Part shown: positions 1 to 7,946 of the stretch, in pieces
Position numbering within the stretch: position 1 is the stretch's first letter
Layout of the letters: the number at the start of each line of letters is the position of its first letter
Source: JAJFUV01 sp964384215
GTDB taxonomy: Bacteria > Acidobacteriota > Terriglobia > Bryobacterales > Bryobacteraceae
Length of the DNA stretch: 64,000 nucleotides
Direction: 5' to 3'
NCBI GenBank assembly: GCA_964384215.1
Contig: CAYLLB010000004.1
Span: forward strand, 78,811 to 142,810
Made by a program: the position numbers and the translations under genes
Notes under the pieces: model-generated
What the model was told of the DNA's origin: nothing
What the model saw: the letters and a program-made list of their open reading frames with translations, nothing else
Databases searched by the model: none

Positions 1-1
1 G

Positions 2-1336
2 ACCAGCTTCGATGCCATCGGATTCATTCTGGGCCTGGGATACGTGATGGGTCTGCGCAGCTCGATGATCCTGTGCGCGGGCGGTGTGCTCGCGAACTTC
101 GTTTTCGTGCCCCTCATCTGGATGATCGGCAGCCATCTCGCCGACACGGCGGTGTATCCGGCATCCTTGCCGATCGCCAAGATGACCGCCACGCAGATCT
201 TCCGCGGCTACGTACGATTTATCGGCGTGGGCGCCATTGCCACCGCCGGCATCTTCGGCATCGTGAAGTCGCTGCGCATCGTGGCGGGGGCGTTCGCCAT
301 CGCCGGCCGTACATTCCGTCACGGCGAGCCTGCGGGAACCGTACGCACGGACCGCGACATGTCCATGATGACGGTCCTGCTCGGGGTGATCCTATCGGCG
401 CTGGCGGTGGCCGTTTTCCTGGGTACGCTACATGGCGGATGGGCTGCCATCGGCATCGGCTTGCTGCTCGCGTTGTTGTTCTCCTTCTTCTTCACGTCGG
501 TGGCCGCCAACGCCATCGCCACCACGGCGCGGAATCCGATTTCCGGCATGACCATGCTCACCATCATCATTTCGAGCGTGGTGCTCCTTCGGTTCGGCAT
601 GTCCGGCCCGACCGGGATGTTCTTCGTGATGGCCATCGCCGGCATGGTGTGCACGGCGCTGGCGGTGTCGGGACAGGCAATCACGGATTTCAAGACCGGA
701 TACTGGCTTGGTTCGACACCCGCCGAACAGCAGAAAGTGAAATTCCTCGGCGTGCTGGTTTCGGCGACGGCGGCGGGACTCACCATCGTGTTGCTGGCCA
801 AGGCCTTCCAATTCGGTGAAGCTGCGCCGGGCGACCTGCGGGTGGTGCTGGCGGCGCCGCAGGCGTCCATTATGAAAGAGCTTGTGGTCGGGTTCATGGG
901 ACAGCAGCCGGTGGCCTACATCCTGTTTGGAGCCGGCGCCATGGTAGCGCTGATCATGGAGATGCTCGGCGCGCCTTCGCTGATCTTTGCGCTGGGCATG
1001 TACCTGCCGCTCGAATTGAACACGCCGGCGCTGGTGGGCGGCGTGCTGGCGCACTATCTCGGCAAGCGTAGCGAAAAGCTGGGCGGCGCCCGCGGCAGTT
1101 CAGTGCGGGAGCGCGGCGTGATCATCGCCAGCGGTCTGATGGCTGGCGGCGCGCTGGGCGGGGTGTTCGGCGCGGCTTTGCGGCTGGTTCCCGGGTACGC
1201 CGAAAGCTGGATCAAAACGCCGTTCTACGACAACGACACTGCCGCCCAGCTCGTCTCGGCCGCCTTGTTCATCGGCCTGTGCGCCTACGTTTGGTACGGC
1301 GCGCAGCGCCGGGTTACCGAAGGAGACAACTCATGA
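2..1336 (+). CDS. OPT-family oligopeptide transporter, C-terminal part (cut by window edge)
   Basis: Inner-membrane protein made of many hydrophobic helices with short polar loops. The reading frame is open from base 2, so the gene begins upstream of the window and the ATG at 44 is internal. The composition and the segments TSFDAIGFILGLGY at the edge and LIFALGMYLPLELNTPALVGG near residue 330 of the visible part resemble the OPT (oligopeptide transporter) family, which imports peptides or metal chelates. The stop overlaps the start of the next gene by four bases (ATGA), so the two are translationally coupled. Pairing with a peptidase-like gene fits peptide uptake and breakdown, but the substrate cannot be read from sequence. 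Confidence 0.8.
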   Translation, partial: TSFDAIGFILGLGYVMGLRSSMILCAGGVLANFVFVPLIWMIGSHLADTAVYPASLPIAKMTATQIFRGYVRFIGVGAIATAGIFGIVKSLRIVAGAFAIAGRTFRHGEPAGTVRTDRDMSMMTVLLGVILSALAVAVFLGTLHGGWAAIGIGLLLALLFSFFFTSVAANAIATTARNPISGMTMLTIIISSVVLLRFGMSGPTGMFFVMAIAGMVCTALAVSGQAITDFKTGYWLGSTPAEQQKVKFLGVLVSATAAGLTIVLLAKAFQFGEAAPGDLRVVLAAPQASIMKELVVGFMGQQPVAYILFGAGAMVALIMEMLGAPSLIFALGMYLPLELNTPALVGGVLAHYLGKRSEKLGGARGSSVRERGVIIASGLMAGGALGGVFGAALRLVPGYAESWIKTPFYDNDTAAQLVSAALFIGLCAYVWYGAQRRVTEGDNS

Positions 1337-2646
1337 ATGCGCAGTTCAACGAACTGGTGGGGAACGCCATCCTGGGGATCGACACCCTGTGGGGCGGCGA
1401 CGTGATGTCGGCCAGCGGCACCGGCCGGTTCATTGCGGACTGCTGGTTCTCCGACGAGGCCATGCCTCTCGCCTATACGCACCCGGCCGCGGCGCGGTTG
1501 CGGGAGAGCGGCGGCATCCTCGCGAGCAACGCCGATCGCGAGGCCGTGAAGGCCTACATCGACGGTGTGGACGTTCCGGGTACGATCCGCGCCTTTTGCG
1601 AAGTAGCGCGGAGCACGCCCGGCCTTCGGGGGGAGTACCTGCAGGGCTTGGCGCTGTGCTTCGAGACGATGTGGGAGATGGCCCAGGAAGCGCTCGGCGA
1701 GGGCCCGGCCGTTCCGTACAGCCGGTGCGTGCGCGCCTGCATCGGCGCAGACCCGTCGCCGTCCGATCCCGGCCCGAAGCGCCAGCGCGTCGCCGAGTTG
1801 CTCGACAGGGCAGGGTATCGATCAGTGCCGGAATGGCGCCGGGACCATCGCGCGCCCCTGGCCAGCGTGCGTTTGCTCGGCGAAGCGTTTATCGCGCAAT
1901 TCGACCGGCTCGCCGCGCGTCACGTTGCGGAGTATCTACCGGCTGAACTGCGCGCCGTGCCTCGCGCCAACATCGAGTTCCTGCCTATCAAGGACGCCTG
2001 GTTTTCCGGATCGATGAACTACCTCGGCCGCAAGCGCAATTCCGACGGCAGTCCACAGTACGAGGCCAGTTACGAGATCAACTCGTCGCTCGAAATCTCG
2101 ATCGCGGAGTTCGCGCAACTGGTGAGCCACGAAGTCGTGCCCGGCCACGTGACCACGTTCGCGTACCTGCAGAACCTCTACGTGCGCGGCGAGGTGGGCT
2201 TCGAGGCCTCGGTCCTTACCATGAACACACGCGCCGCCGCGCTGTTCGAAGGTATCGCCAACAACGCCATCCTCATGGCTTACGGCGTGACGGAGGTGTC
2301 CGAGTTGCCGGAAGAGGATCTGCAGATCGGCGTGCTGCTCGCGCTGCTGCAGGACGACGCCAAAAACCAAGCCTCGTACCTGACCTGGCAGGAGGGGTGG
2401 CCGCAGGCGGAGGTTGCCCAGGTGCTTCAACGGGATTACCTGGTGACGGAAGAACGCGCCGACAAGCTCTCCGGCGCCTGGGGTCGGCACCCGCTGCTCG
2501 GCCGCATGTACCTGCCGGCCTATCGCGCGGGAACCGAAAAGGTGGCTGCATGGCGGCGCCAGTACCGCCCGGAGAAGCTGCTTCCCGCTCTTTACGGTTG
2601 CCGCGGCTTGGTGGACATCACGACGCTGCCTAACGTTTTGCGATAA
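1333..2646 (+). CDS. DUF885-like metallopeptidase with HExxPGH motif
   Basis: About 437 residues, with the start at ATG 1333 chosen for its AAGGAG Shine-Dalgarno at 1320-1325 and ATGA coupling to the transporter. Near residue 275 lies SHEVVPGHVTT, which matches the HExxPGH zinc-binding signature of the DUF885 family of metallo-carboxypeptidase-like proteins. No signal peptide is visible, so it is probably cytoplasmic. The upstream OPT transporter suggests it may process imported peptides; that role is inferred. The 3' end overlaps the convergent BNR gene by 17 bases. Confidence 0.7.
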   Translation: MNAQFNELVGNAILGIDTLWGGDVMSASGTGRFIADCWFSDEAMPLAYTHPAAARLRESGGILASNADREAVKAYIDGVDVPGTIRAFCEVARSTPGLRGEYLQGLALCFETMWEMAQEALGEGPAVPYSRCVRACIGADPSPSDPGPKRQRVAELLDRAGYRSVPEWRRDHRAPLASVRLLGEAFIAQFDRLAARHVAEYLPAELRAVPRANIEFLPIKDAWFSGSMNYLGRKRNSDGSPQYEASYEINSSLEISIAEFAQLVSHEVVPGHVTTFAYLQNLYVRGEVGFEASVLTMNTRAAALFEGIANNAILMAYGVTEVSELPEEDLQIGVLLALLQDDAKNQASYLTWQEGWPQAEVAQVLQRDYLVTEERADKLSGAWGRHPLLGRMYLPAYRAGTEKVAAWRRQYRPEKLLPALYGCRGLVDITTLPNVLR

Positions 2647-4000
2647 AGCCTACCACCGCGAGGTCGTAATCGGTGTAAGTGCGTAGTGTTCCCCGCAGCC
2701 AGAGTAGCGCGTAACGTTTGCTCTTCCAGATGGGCACCACGGGCCGGATATTATCGGCGGTGGAATCCTTGGTGACCGCTGTCCAGGTCCAGGTAGCTCC
2801 GTCGCTCTTCGTCACTCCGCGGAAGATCTCCCAGTGGCGTTTGCCATCGGCTTTGCTGACCAGCGGCTGGCCGGAGGCCGGGTGGACGTTCGTCGAGATG
2901 TAAACGATGTCGGGATCCTCCGGGTCGAGAGCAATGAGACCCGTGTAGTCGTCCTCGCCGCGATAGAGTTGGCTGCCTGCATAAGCGATCTCGTGATCCA
3001 CCCAACGCTTGCCGGTCCAGCGGGCGTAACGGTAGCGATGATCGGCGCCCACTTCGCCTTCCGGATCCTTCAACGTTCCTTTACGGACCGAATACGCTAC
3101 CCAGGGGCGTCCCTTGCCGTCCAGGTGCATATCGGACATCCAGGCAACGTTCCGGCTGTTGCCGCGGTAGATGAGCGTGCCTTCGCCCGGGTGGCGCAAG
3201 CCCGGCGAGAGCGCGCGGATCGGCGCGCCGTCGCTTTTGTGCAGCATTCCGTCGCGGTAGTACATGTGATAGACGCTGGTGTCGTAGCTGAAGGGCGTGC
3301 TCTCGCTGTAAAACATGTGAATGGTGTCGCGCCCGTCGGAGGCGTACTTCACGTAAGGCCGCCGCGGCGCGGTGTCGGGGAAGTCGAGGAATATGCCGCC
3401 CATCTTCCAACTCGCGCCCAGATCGTCTGACCAAGCATAGGAAGGCTTGTTCGAGGCGTTGTAGCCCCGAAAAAAGTTGTAAATACGGCCGGCGCCTTTG
3501 TTCTCACGTGACAGGAAATGCAGGTTCGAATAGGTGATGCGCGAGACCTCGCTGGGCACCAGGACCTGCTCGGGATCCCAGGCCGTGGCGTCATGCGGGT
3601 TCGTGGAAATGCGGTACAGGATACGGTTGTCGCGGCCATGATTGGTGTAGACGGCCAAGTAGCGGCCGTCGGGGCGGACCAGCAGGGCCGGCGCGTTGTG
3701 GTCGTCTTGCGCAAGTTTGCCGCGGGAGGTGAGCAGCAGCTTGTCGTGAAGTTCGAAGCGCGTGAGCTTGCCCGACTCCAGGTCGTAGCTCACAACCTCG
3801 ATGTCACCTTTCCGCGAGGGATCGCGGACCCCGCTGGCCACGGATCCGATGAGGAGTCTGCTGCCGTCTATCACGGCGCGTTCGTCCTGAAACCAACACC
3901 AGCCGCCGTCGTCGTTAAAGGTTCCAACGCCGGCGGCGGCCAGCGTTCCGCTAGATGCCAGAGCTACCGCGATCAATGCGCGTGTCGTCCAGTTCCCCAT
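2630..4000 (-). CDS. Exported BNR-repeat (BNR_4-like) protein
   Basis: About 456 residues with an N-terminal signal peptide (short positive stretch, then ALIAVALASSGTLAAAG). The mature part carries beta-propeller features: FNDDGGWCWFQDERAV at the N terminus, Trp/Asp-rich strands and DDLGASWK-type Asp-box remnants. This matches exported BNR_4 family proteins often found with polysaccharide lyases or sialidase-like enzymes in Acidobacteriota. Start: ATG at 4000 is preferred over the in-frame GTG at 4006; neither has a clear ribosome-binding site. It converges on and overlaps the peptidase gene. The substrate is unknown. Confidence 0.7.
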   Translation of the reverse strand: MGNWTTRALIAVALASSGTLAAAGVGTFNDDGGWCWFQDERAVIDGSRLLIGSVASGVRDPSRKGDIEVVSYDLESGKLTRFELHDKLLLTSRGKLAQDDHNAPALLVRPDGRYLAVYTNHGRDNRILYRISTNPHDATAWDPEQVLVPSEVSRITYSNLHFLSRENKGAGRIYNFFRGYNASNKPSYAWSDDLGASWKMGGIFLDFPDTAPRRPYVKYASDGRDTIHMFYSESTPFSYDTSVYHMYYRDGMLHKSDGAPIRALSPGLRHPGEGTLIYRGNSRNVAWMSDMHLDGKGRPWVAYSVRKGTLKDPEGEVGADHRYRYARWTGKRWVDHEIAYAGSQLYRGEDDYTGLIALDPEDPDIVYISTNVHPASGQPLVSKADGKRHWEIFRGVTKSDGATWTWTAVTKDSTADNIRPVVPIWKSKRYALLWLRGTLRTYTDYDLAVVGFIAKR

Positions 4001-4033
4001 CGACACCCAGTATAGTCGATGGGCGATGCCGGA

Positions 4034-4246
4034 CTACTGCGGCAGGATCGAAGGCGGCTCTTCCGCCCAGCCGGTTTGCACGAACAGAGTGAATAGCAGC
4101 GCCCCGACGATACTAGCGTTCAACAGGAACGCCGAGTCCAGCCCTGAGATTTTCCACGTCGCCAAGTCCTTAACCGTAATACCGAACAAAACCGTAGCAG
4201 CGACGACGGCCGCCACGACGGCGGTTTTAGTGATCAACTGTTTCAT
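4034..4246 (-). CDS. Small two-helix membrane protein, unknown function
   Basis: Seventy residues. The N terminus (MKQLITKTAVVAAVVAATVL) is a lysine-flanked hydrophobic helix, and a second helix covers about residues 42-60. A GAGAGGG-like ribosome-binding stretch lies about 8 bases before the ATG. An 83-codon frame on the other strand (4026-4277) overlaps it but lacks coding character. I do not recognise a family. The gene diverges from the lipoprotein gene at 4495. Confidence 0.5.
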   Translation of the reverse strand: MKQLITKTAVVAAVVAATVLFGITVKDLATWKISGLDSAFLLNASIVGALLFTLFVQTGWAEEPPSILPQ

Positions 4247-4360
4247 TTCGTTTGCCCTCTCTTGTGTTCTTCCTTAGTTCGAGCCTGGGCACACCTCCAG
4301 CGCCGGATATGTTGATCCTGCTTCGGAGTTGCGTCCCTCTCGATCCCGGTACCCGACCGG

Positions 4361-4402
4361 AGAACTGCCACCCGCTTGCTGCAATTTCAAGCGGGCCGTT
4401 CT
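4361..4402. other. Extended hairpin in the 4247-4494 divergent intergenic region
   Basis: A perfect 8-bp stem (CCCGCTTG 4371-4378 with CAAGCGGG 4388-4395, 9-nt loop) is flanked by a second helix (AGAAC 4361-4365 with GTTCT 4398-4402) across an asymmetric internal loop. It could be a leader element for the small gene on the minus strand, a protein-binding site or a small RNA. There is no T-run, so it is not a standard terminator. Nothing else stands out in this intergenic stretch apart from the promoter at 4477-4485. Confidence 0.4.
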
Positions 4403-4476
4403 ATTTGTAAAGACGATCCAGGATCGAGAATGGTTCTGGCCTTGAGGTTAATGTTGCGTAAACCAATACTGGGCTC

Positions 4477-4485
4477 TGCTATACT
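4477..4485 (+). promoter_or_regulatory. Extended -10 promoter for the lipoprotein gene
   Basis: TGCTATACT is a TGn extended -10 with a 5/6 hexamer. Transcription would start near 4492, only about three bases before the GTG at 4495, so the mRNA would be leaderless or nearly so. No well-placed -35 was found, which is tolerable for an extended -10. Confidence 0.5.
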
Positions 4486-4494
4486 CACAAATTC

Positions 4495-5037
4495 GTGCGT
4501 TCAATCCTCTGTTTCACGCTGTTGTGCCTGCTTGCCGCGGCGGGTTGCCACCGCGCACCGGAGTGGTACTCGATGCCCGAGCAGCGCCAGTCTTTCACCG
4601 GTGACGAACCTTCACCGGTTGCTGGCCGTATGTTTCGAATGGGCGACCCGAACGTCGCAAGTTACCTGGTCAAGGACGTTCCCAACGGTCCGGAAGGGGC
4701 GCCGTGGCGATGGGTCTACGAGCGGCCGGAATTCCGGTTCTTGATCACCGATCCTCACGACTTGAGCTTCTTCATGGACTTCGCGTTGCCGGACGAGACC
4801 TTCAAACAGACCGGACCCGTGACTTTCTCCTTATTTATCAATGGGAAAGCTTTCAAGAAGTTGCGTTTCACCAAGCCCGGCCAACTGCGGCTGGAGGAGC
4901 CTGTTCCGCCGGAGTTGCTCAAAGCTGATGCCTTGAACGACGTGGCGATCGAAGTAAATCCGGTATGGGTGGCTCCCGCCGACGGTGCCAAGCTGGGTTT
5001 CATCCTGTCGAGCGCCGGTTTCAGTAAGTCAAAGTAA
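4495..5037 (+). CDS. Lipoprotein of unknown function
   Basis: 180 residues beginning with a GTG codon. Residues 1-18 form a lipoprotein signal ending in LAAAGC, a lipobox with Cys18 as the lipidation site. The mature part is soluble, with repeated beta-strand-like segments (FRFLITDPHDLSFFMDFALP, then VTFSLFINGKAF), suggesting an outer-membrane or periplasmic beta-sandwich. The start must be at or near 4495 to preserve the signal peptide, yet it has no Shine-Dalgarno and lies just after a -10 element. No family recognised. Confidence 0.65.
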   Translation: MRSILCFTLLCLLAAAGCHRAPEWYSMPEQRQSFTGDEPSPVAGRMFRMGDPNVASYLVKDVPNGPEGAPWRWVYERPEFRFLITDPHDLSFFMDFALPDETFKQTGPVTFSLFINGKAFKKLRFTKPGQLRLEEPVPPELLKADALNDVAIEVNPVWVAPADGAKLGFILSSAGFSKSK

Positions 5038-5067
5038 ACCGGAGATGCGCCTGGAGCAACTTTTTTC

Positions 5068-5096
5068 TTGCTAAGTGCCTTGCATTCCTGTAAATT
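5068..5096 (+). promoter_or_regulatory. Promoter for the TM2-domain gene
   Basis: TTGCTA (5068-5073), a 17-base spacer and TAAATT (5091-5096), each 4/6 to the sigma-70 consensus. The predicted transcription start is near 5103, ahead of the AGGAGGAAGG ribosome-binding site at 5118-5127. Confidence 0.4.
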
Positions 5097-5129
5097 GTGG
5101 GCTGTCGTCTTCAAACAGGAGGAAGGTAC

Positions 5130-5543
5130 ATGTTCTGCAGTCACTGTGGTGCCCAGACACCCGACGGAGTTCCTTTCTGCGCCAGTTGTGGTGCACCAAC
5201 CGGCGCCGCGCAACCCGTCCAACAGCCTGCTCCCGAGCCGGGTCCCGCGCCGGAAGCTTTTGCGCCGGCCGCCGCGCCTGCGCAACCGGCGGCGGCAGGC
5301 GTCGCGCCTAAGTCGAAAATGGTTGCGGCGTTGCTGGGAATCTTTGTCGGCGCGTTCGGCGTGCACCGGTTCTACCTCGGCTACAATCCGATCGGAATCG
5401 CCCAACTGGTTCTCGGGGTGTTGGGCATTGTGACTTGCGGTATCACGACACTGATCTCGGCCGTCTGGGGTCTGGTCGAGGGCATCCTGATTTTGACGGG
5501 CAGCATCAACAAGGATGCCGCGGGGCGGCCGCTGGCCGAGTGA
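5130..5543 (+). CDS. Zinc-ribbon plus TM2-domain membrane protein
   Basis: About 137 residues, with the start at ATG 5130 set by the strong AGGAGGAAGG upstream. The N terminus is a zinc ribbon with two CxxC knuckles (CSHCGAQ and CASCGAP). A Pro/Ala-rich linker follows, then a TM2 domain: a basic start, GIFVGAFGVHRFYLGY, and two helices separated by a short turn. TM2 proteins are small membrane proteins of uncertain role. Its stop overlaps the start region of the DUF2752 gene, and TM2/DUF2752 pairs are a common bacterial arrangement. Confidence 0.8.
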   Translation: MFCSHCGAQTPDGVPFCASCGAPTGAAQPVQQPAPEPGPAPEAFAPAAAPAQPAAAGVAPKSKMVAALLGIFVGAFGVHRFYLGYNPIGIAQLVLGVLGIVTCGITTLISAVWGLVEGILILTGSINKDAAGRPLAE

Positions 5544-5841
5544 CGCGTACGATGCGGTTTTGGCGCACGGCTGCCATCGTCTCCGGGCTTGTTGCGCTGG
5601 CCCTGGTGCCTACGCGTGGCTGGAACATGCGCCAACGGTTTGCCTATTCCGCAACCTGGTCGGGCTGCGCTGTCCGGGGTGTGGAATGACGCACGCCCTT
5701 TCGGCGCTGCTGCACGGCGAATTCGCACGGGCGTTTCTCTATAACAAGCTGGTGGTGGTCGCTTTCCCGGCGCTCGTCGGCGTGGTGCTGTACGACGTAA
5801 CCGCTTGGGCGAGAAGCGGCAGACGAATCCCTAAACTTTAG
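5515..5841 (+). CDS. DUF2752-family membrane protein, probably frameshifted
   Basis: The C-terminal half carries the DUF2752 core: LRCPGCGMTHALSALLHGEF followed by a hydrophobic helix. The first about 30 residues in this frame are an implausible Arg/Cys/His-rich stretch. The missing N-terminal helix is instead found in another frame: GTG 5540 or ATG 5552 encodes RFWRTAAIVSGLVALALV and then runs out of frame near 5605. Joining the two frames around 5605-5615 gives a normal DUF2752 protein, so a one-base change (real mutation or assembly error) is likely. It follows the TM2 gene directly. Confidence applies to the family call; whether a functional protein is made is unclear. Confidence 0.55.
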   Translation: MPRGGRWPSDAYDAVLAHGCHRLRACCAGPGAYAWLEHAPTVCLFRNLVGLRCPGCGMTHALSALLHGEFARAFLYNKLVVVAFPALVGVVLYDVTAWARSGRRIPKL

Positions 5842-5867
5842 TATAGATTTCGCCGATATAGTCACAC

Positions 5868-7037
5868 GTGGAGGAAGTGTCTCACCTCTCGCTGACGCGG
5901 CTCGACCCCGTGGAAGACACAGTGGAAGAATGGACCTCCGGATCGGGATCGCACTCGCAGGCCGTTCTCACGCCCGCTGAGATGTTTGCCTACATGGACC
6001 GGTCGCCGACCGTGCTGATTGTGGATTCCCAGGAAGTGAACCGGCGAGTCATGCGGGGCATGTTGAAGCAGGAGCCCTACCGCATACTGGAAGCGGGACA
6101 AGCCATGGATGCCATCTCCATCCTGGAGCACGAGCGGGTGGACTTGGTCATTCTAGACCTGATGATGCCGGGAATCAGCGGCTTGGAGTTGTGCCGCCGC
6201 ATCAAGTCCAGCCGGCGAACGCAACTGCTGCCGGTGCTAATGCTTACCAGCGTTCAGGGCATTGAAAGCGAAGTAGCCGGTTTGGCTTCCGGAGCCGACG
6301 AATTTCTGAATCGCCCGCTGCATCCCACCGTGGTGCGCACCCGCATTCGCGCCATGTTGCGCAATAAGGCGGCGGTGGACTCTCTCGATGAAGCCGAAAC
6401 CATTCTGTTCGCACTGGCGCAGGCCGTCGAACAGCGTGACCCATACACGGCCGGTCACTGCGATAGGCTCTCACGCTATGCCGTCGAATTGGGCAACGCA
6501 TTGGGCCTCCCCCGGCCCCAATTGCTTGCATTGCATCGCGGCGGGTTTCTGCACGACATCGGCAAAATCAGCGTACCGGACTCCATTCTGTTCAAGAAGA
6601 GCCGCCTCAACGAAGACGAGTGGACCCTAATGCGCTCCCATACCGTGCGTGGCGAGGCCATTTGCCGTCCCATGAAAAACCTGGCTCCGGTGCTGCCCAT
6701 CATCCGGAACCATCATGAACGCTGGGATGGGTCCGGCTATCCGGACCAGCTACGAGGTGAGTCCATCCCACTGCTGGCGCGGATTCTTCAGATCGCCGAC
6801 ATTTACGATGCGCTTACCACGGAGCGCCCATACAAGGCGGCCCTGAACACGCACGAAGCCCTGGAAATACTCGCCGCCGAAACGCGCAACGGGTGGCGCG
6901 ATCCGGAACTGACGGCTTTGTTTGCCGAACTGATCGAACGCGGCATATTCCAGCACTCGACGCCGGCCGCCGCGGACGAGGAACTGCGCAAGATGGAGAC
7001 ATCGCTCCTTCACATGGGGCGCAGTGTCATGGATTGA
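5868..7037 (+). CDS. Response regulator with HD-GYP c-di-GMP phosphodiesterase domain
   Basis: 389 residues (GTG start). A receiver domain spans about residues 47-165 with phospho-acceptor Asp97 in LVILDLMMPG. The invariant receiver lysine appears replaced by Arg149 (FLNRPLH), which may weaken phosphorylation signalling. An HD-GYP domain follows (about 175-360), with HD at 229-230 and the diagnostic HHERWDGSGYPDQL. HD-GYP proteins hydrolyse cyclic di-GMP. The layout is RpfG-like. No partner histidine kinase is adjacent. It converges with a GGDEF cyclase gene, so synthesis and breakdown of the same second messenger are encoded side by side. Confidence 0.88.
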   Translation: MEEVSHLSLTRLDPVEDTVEEWTSGSGSHSQAVLTPAEMFAYMDRSPTVLIVDSQEVNRRVMRGMLKQEPYRILEAGQAMDAISILEHERVDLVILDLMMPGISGLELCRRIKSSRRTQLLPVLMLTSVQGIESEVAGLASGADEFLNRPLHPTVVRTRIRAMLRNKAAVDSLDEAETILFALAQAVEQRDPYTAGHCDRLSRYAVELGNALGLPRPQLLALHRGGFLHDIGKISVPDSILFKKSRLNEDEWTLMRSHTVRGEAICRPMKNLAPVLPIIRNHHERWDGSGYPDQLRGESIPLLARILQIADIYDALTTERPYKAALNTHEALEILAAETRNGWRDPELTALFAELIERGIFQHSTPAAADEELRKMETSLLHMGRSVMD

Positions 7038-7060
7038 CTCGATGAGCCTTCAGGGCGACC

Positions 7061-7076
7061 CTCCGGCAGGCCGGAG
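7061..7076. terminator. Hairpin between convergent HD-GYP and GGDEF genes
   Basis: CTCCGG/CCGGAG, 6-bp stem with a 4-nt loop. It may act as a bidirectional terminator together with the hairpin at 7108-7127. It lacks a T-run, so the call is tentative. Confidence 0.3.
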
Positions 7077-7107
7077 CTAGTCAACAGCGGGGTGAGCATA
7101 AACGCAG

Positions 7108-7127
7108 GGGGCGCCCGCAGGCGCCCC
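7108..7127. terminator. GC-rich hairpin between convergent genes
   Basis: Perfect 8-bp stem GGGGCGCC/GGCGCCCC closing a CGCA tetraloop. No T-run on either strand. Its position between two converging stop codons suggests a shared transcription end or RNA-stabilising structure. Confidence 0.4.
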
Positions 7128-7159
7128 AGAGGAGAGAAACCGCTGATGTCGAAGAACCC

Positions 7160-7822
7160 TTAAGCGTTGACCACGCGAAGCCTGGAGCGCATCAAGGCGC
7201 TACTGATCGTTTTGCGGCGCCGCTTCATCTGGTACATCTTGTTGTCGGCGTCCTCAACTGCTTGTTTCAAGGAGCCTTCCTGCGCTTCAGCTATGCCCCA
7301 ACTGACCGAAATTCTTGTCTTGCCGTACTGTCGCAGATGGAAATCGGCCAGACGGTGTTCGATACGCGCCATCCGCTTTTGCGCGGCATCCTGGCACTCA
7401 TTCTTGAAGAAGATCACGAACTCGTCGCCACCCCAGCGGCAGGCGAAGTCTTGCTCCCTGATTGAGCCACGGATGAGTCCGCCGACACCCAACAGCACCT
7501 CGTCGCCGGCCATGTGTCCGAAGTTGTCGTTAATCTCCTTGAAATTGTCCACATCGATGACGGCGGCTACGCCGGTCACCTTAACGCCGTTCTCGAGCAG
7601 TTCGGCAAGCACAGCACGGTTGTGCAGCCCGGTCAACGGGTCAACGTTGATGGGCACCGCCCCAGCTTCAGGCTGCCGGCCACCTTTCTTGAGTTCGCTG
7701 TTGATGTGCCGCAATCGTTCGTTGTCGCGTGCCAGAAAGTCTACCACCAAGGCGACACCGGCTATGCCGAAGACTTGCGCCCACATCAGAACGGTTTCGG
7801 GCTGGACGATGGGGTTTTGCAT
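7160..7822 (-). CDS. Membrane-anchored diguanylate cyclase (GGDEF)
   Basis: 220 residues. One N-terminal hydrophobic helix (about 11-30) is followed by a single GGDEF domain (about 58-205). The active-site loop is RWGGDEFVIFF (GGDEF at 131-135), preceded at exactly five residues by REQD (122-125), the RxxD allosteric I-site. It should therefore make cyclic di-GMP and be product-inhibited. There is no sensor domain beyond the helix. It starts very close to its promoter (7836-7864) without a Shine-Dalgarno and converges on the HD-GYP gene. Confidence 0.88.
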   Translation of the reverse strand: MQNPIVQPETVLMWAQVFGIAGVALVVDFLARDNERLRHINSELKKGGRQPEAGAVPINVDPLTGLHNRAVLAELLENGVKVTGVAAVIDVDNFKEINDNFGHMAGDEVLLGVGGLIRGSIREQDFACRWGGDEFVIFFKNECQDAAQKRMARIEHRLADFHLRQYGKTRISVSWGIAEAQEGSLKQAVEDADNKMYQMKRRRKTISSALMRSRLRVVNA

Positions 7823-7835
7823 CGTTGAAATACGA

Positions 7836-7864
7836 ATTTTAGAGGGTCACCGATGCAATGAAAA
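7836..7864 (-). promoter_or_regulatory. Promoter of the GGDEF gene
   Basis: On the minus strand: -35 TTTTCA (7864-7859), 17-base spacer, -10 TAAAAT (7841-7836, 5/6). The predicted transcription start is about 6 bases before the ATG at 7822, so the leader is nearly absent. Confidence 0.45.
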
Positions 7865-7946
7865 TGAGCCGGAGGTCACATTTTGCGGTAGTACGTTCGA
7901 TCGGGTCCGGTTGGGAGCCGAGTACTAAGTAAGCCCCCGCATTGGT

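Noticed and set aside
4026..4277. 83-codon plus-strand frame overlapping the small membrane protein gene
   Set aside because: No ribosome-binding site, and composition less protein-like than the minus-strand frame with two hydrophobic helices.
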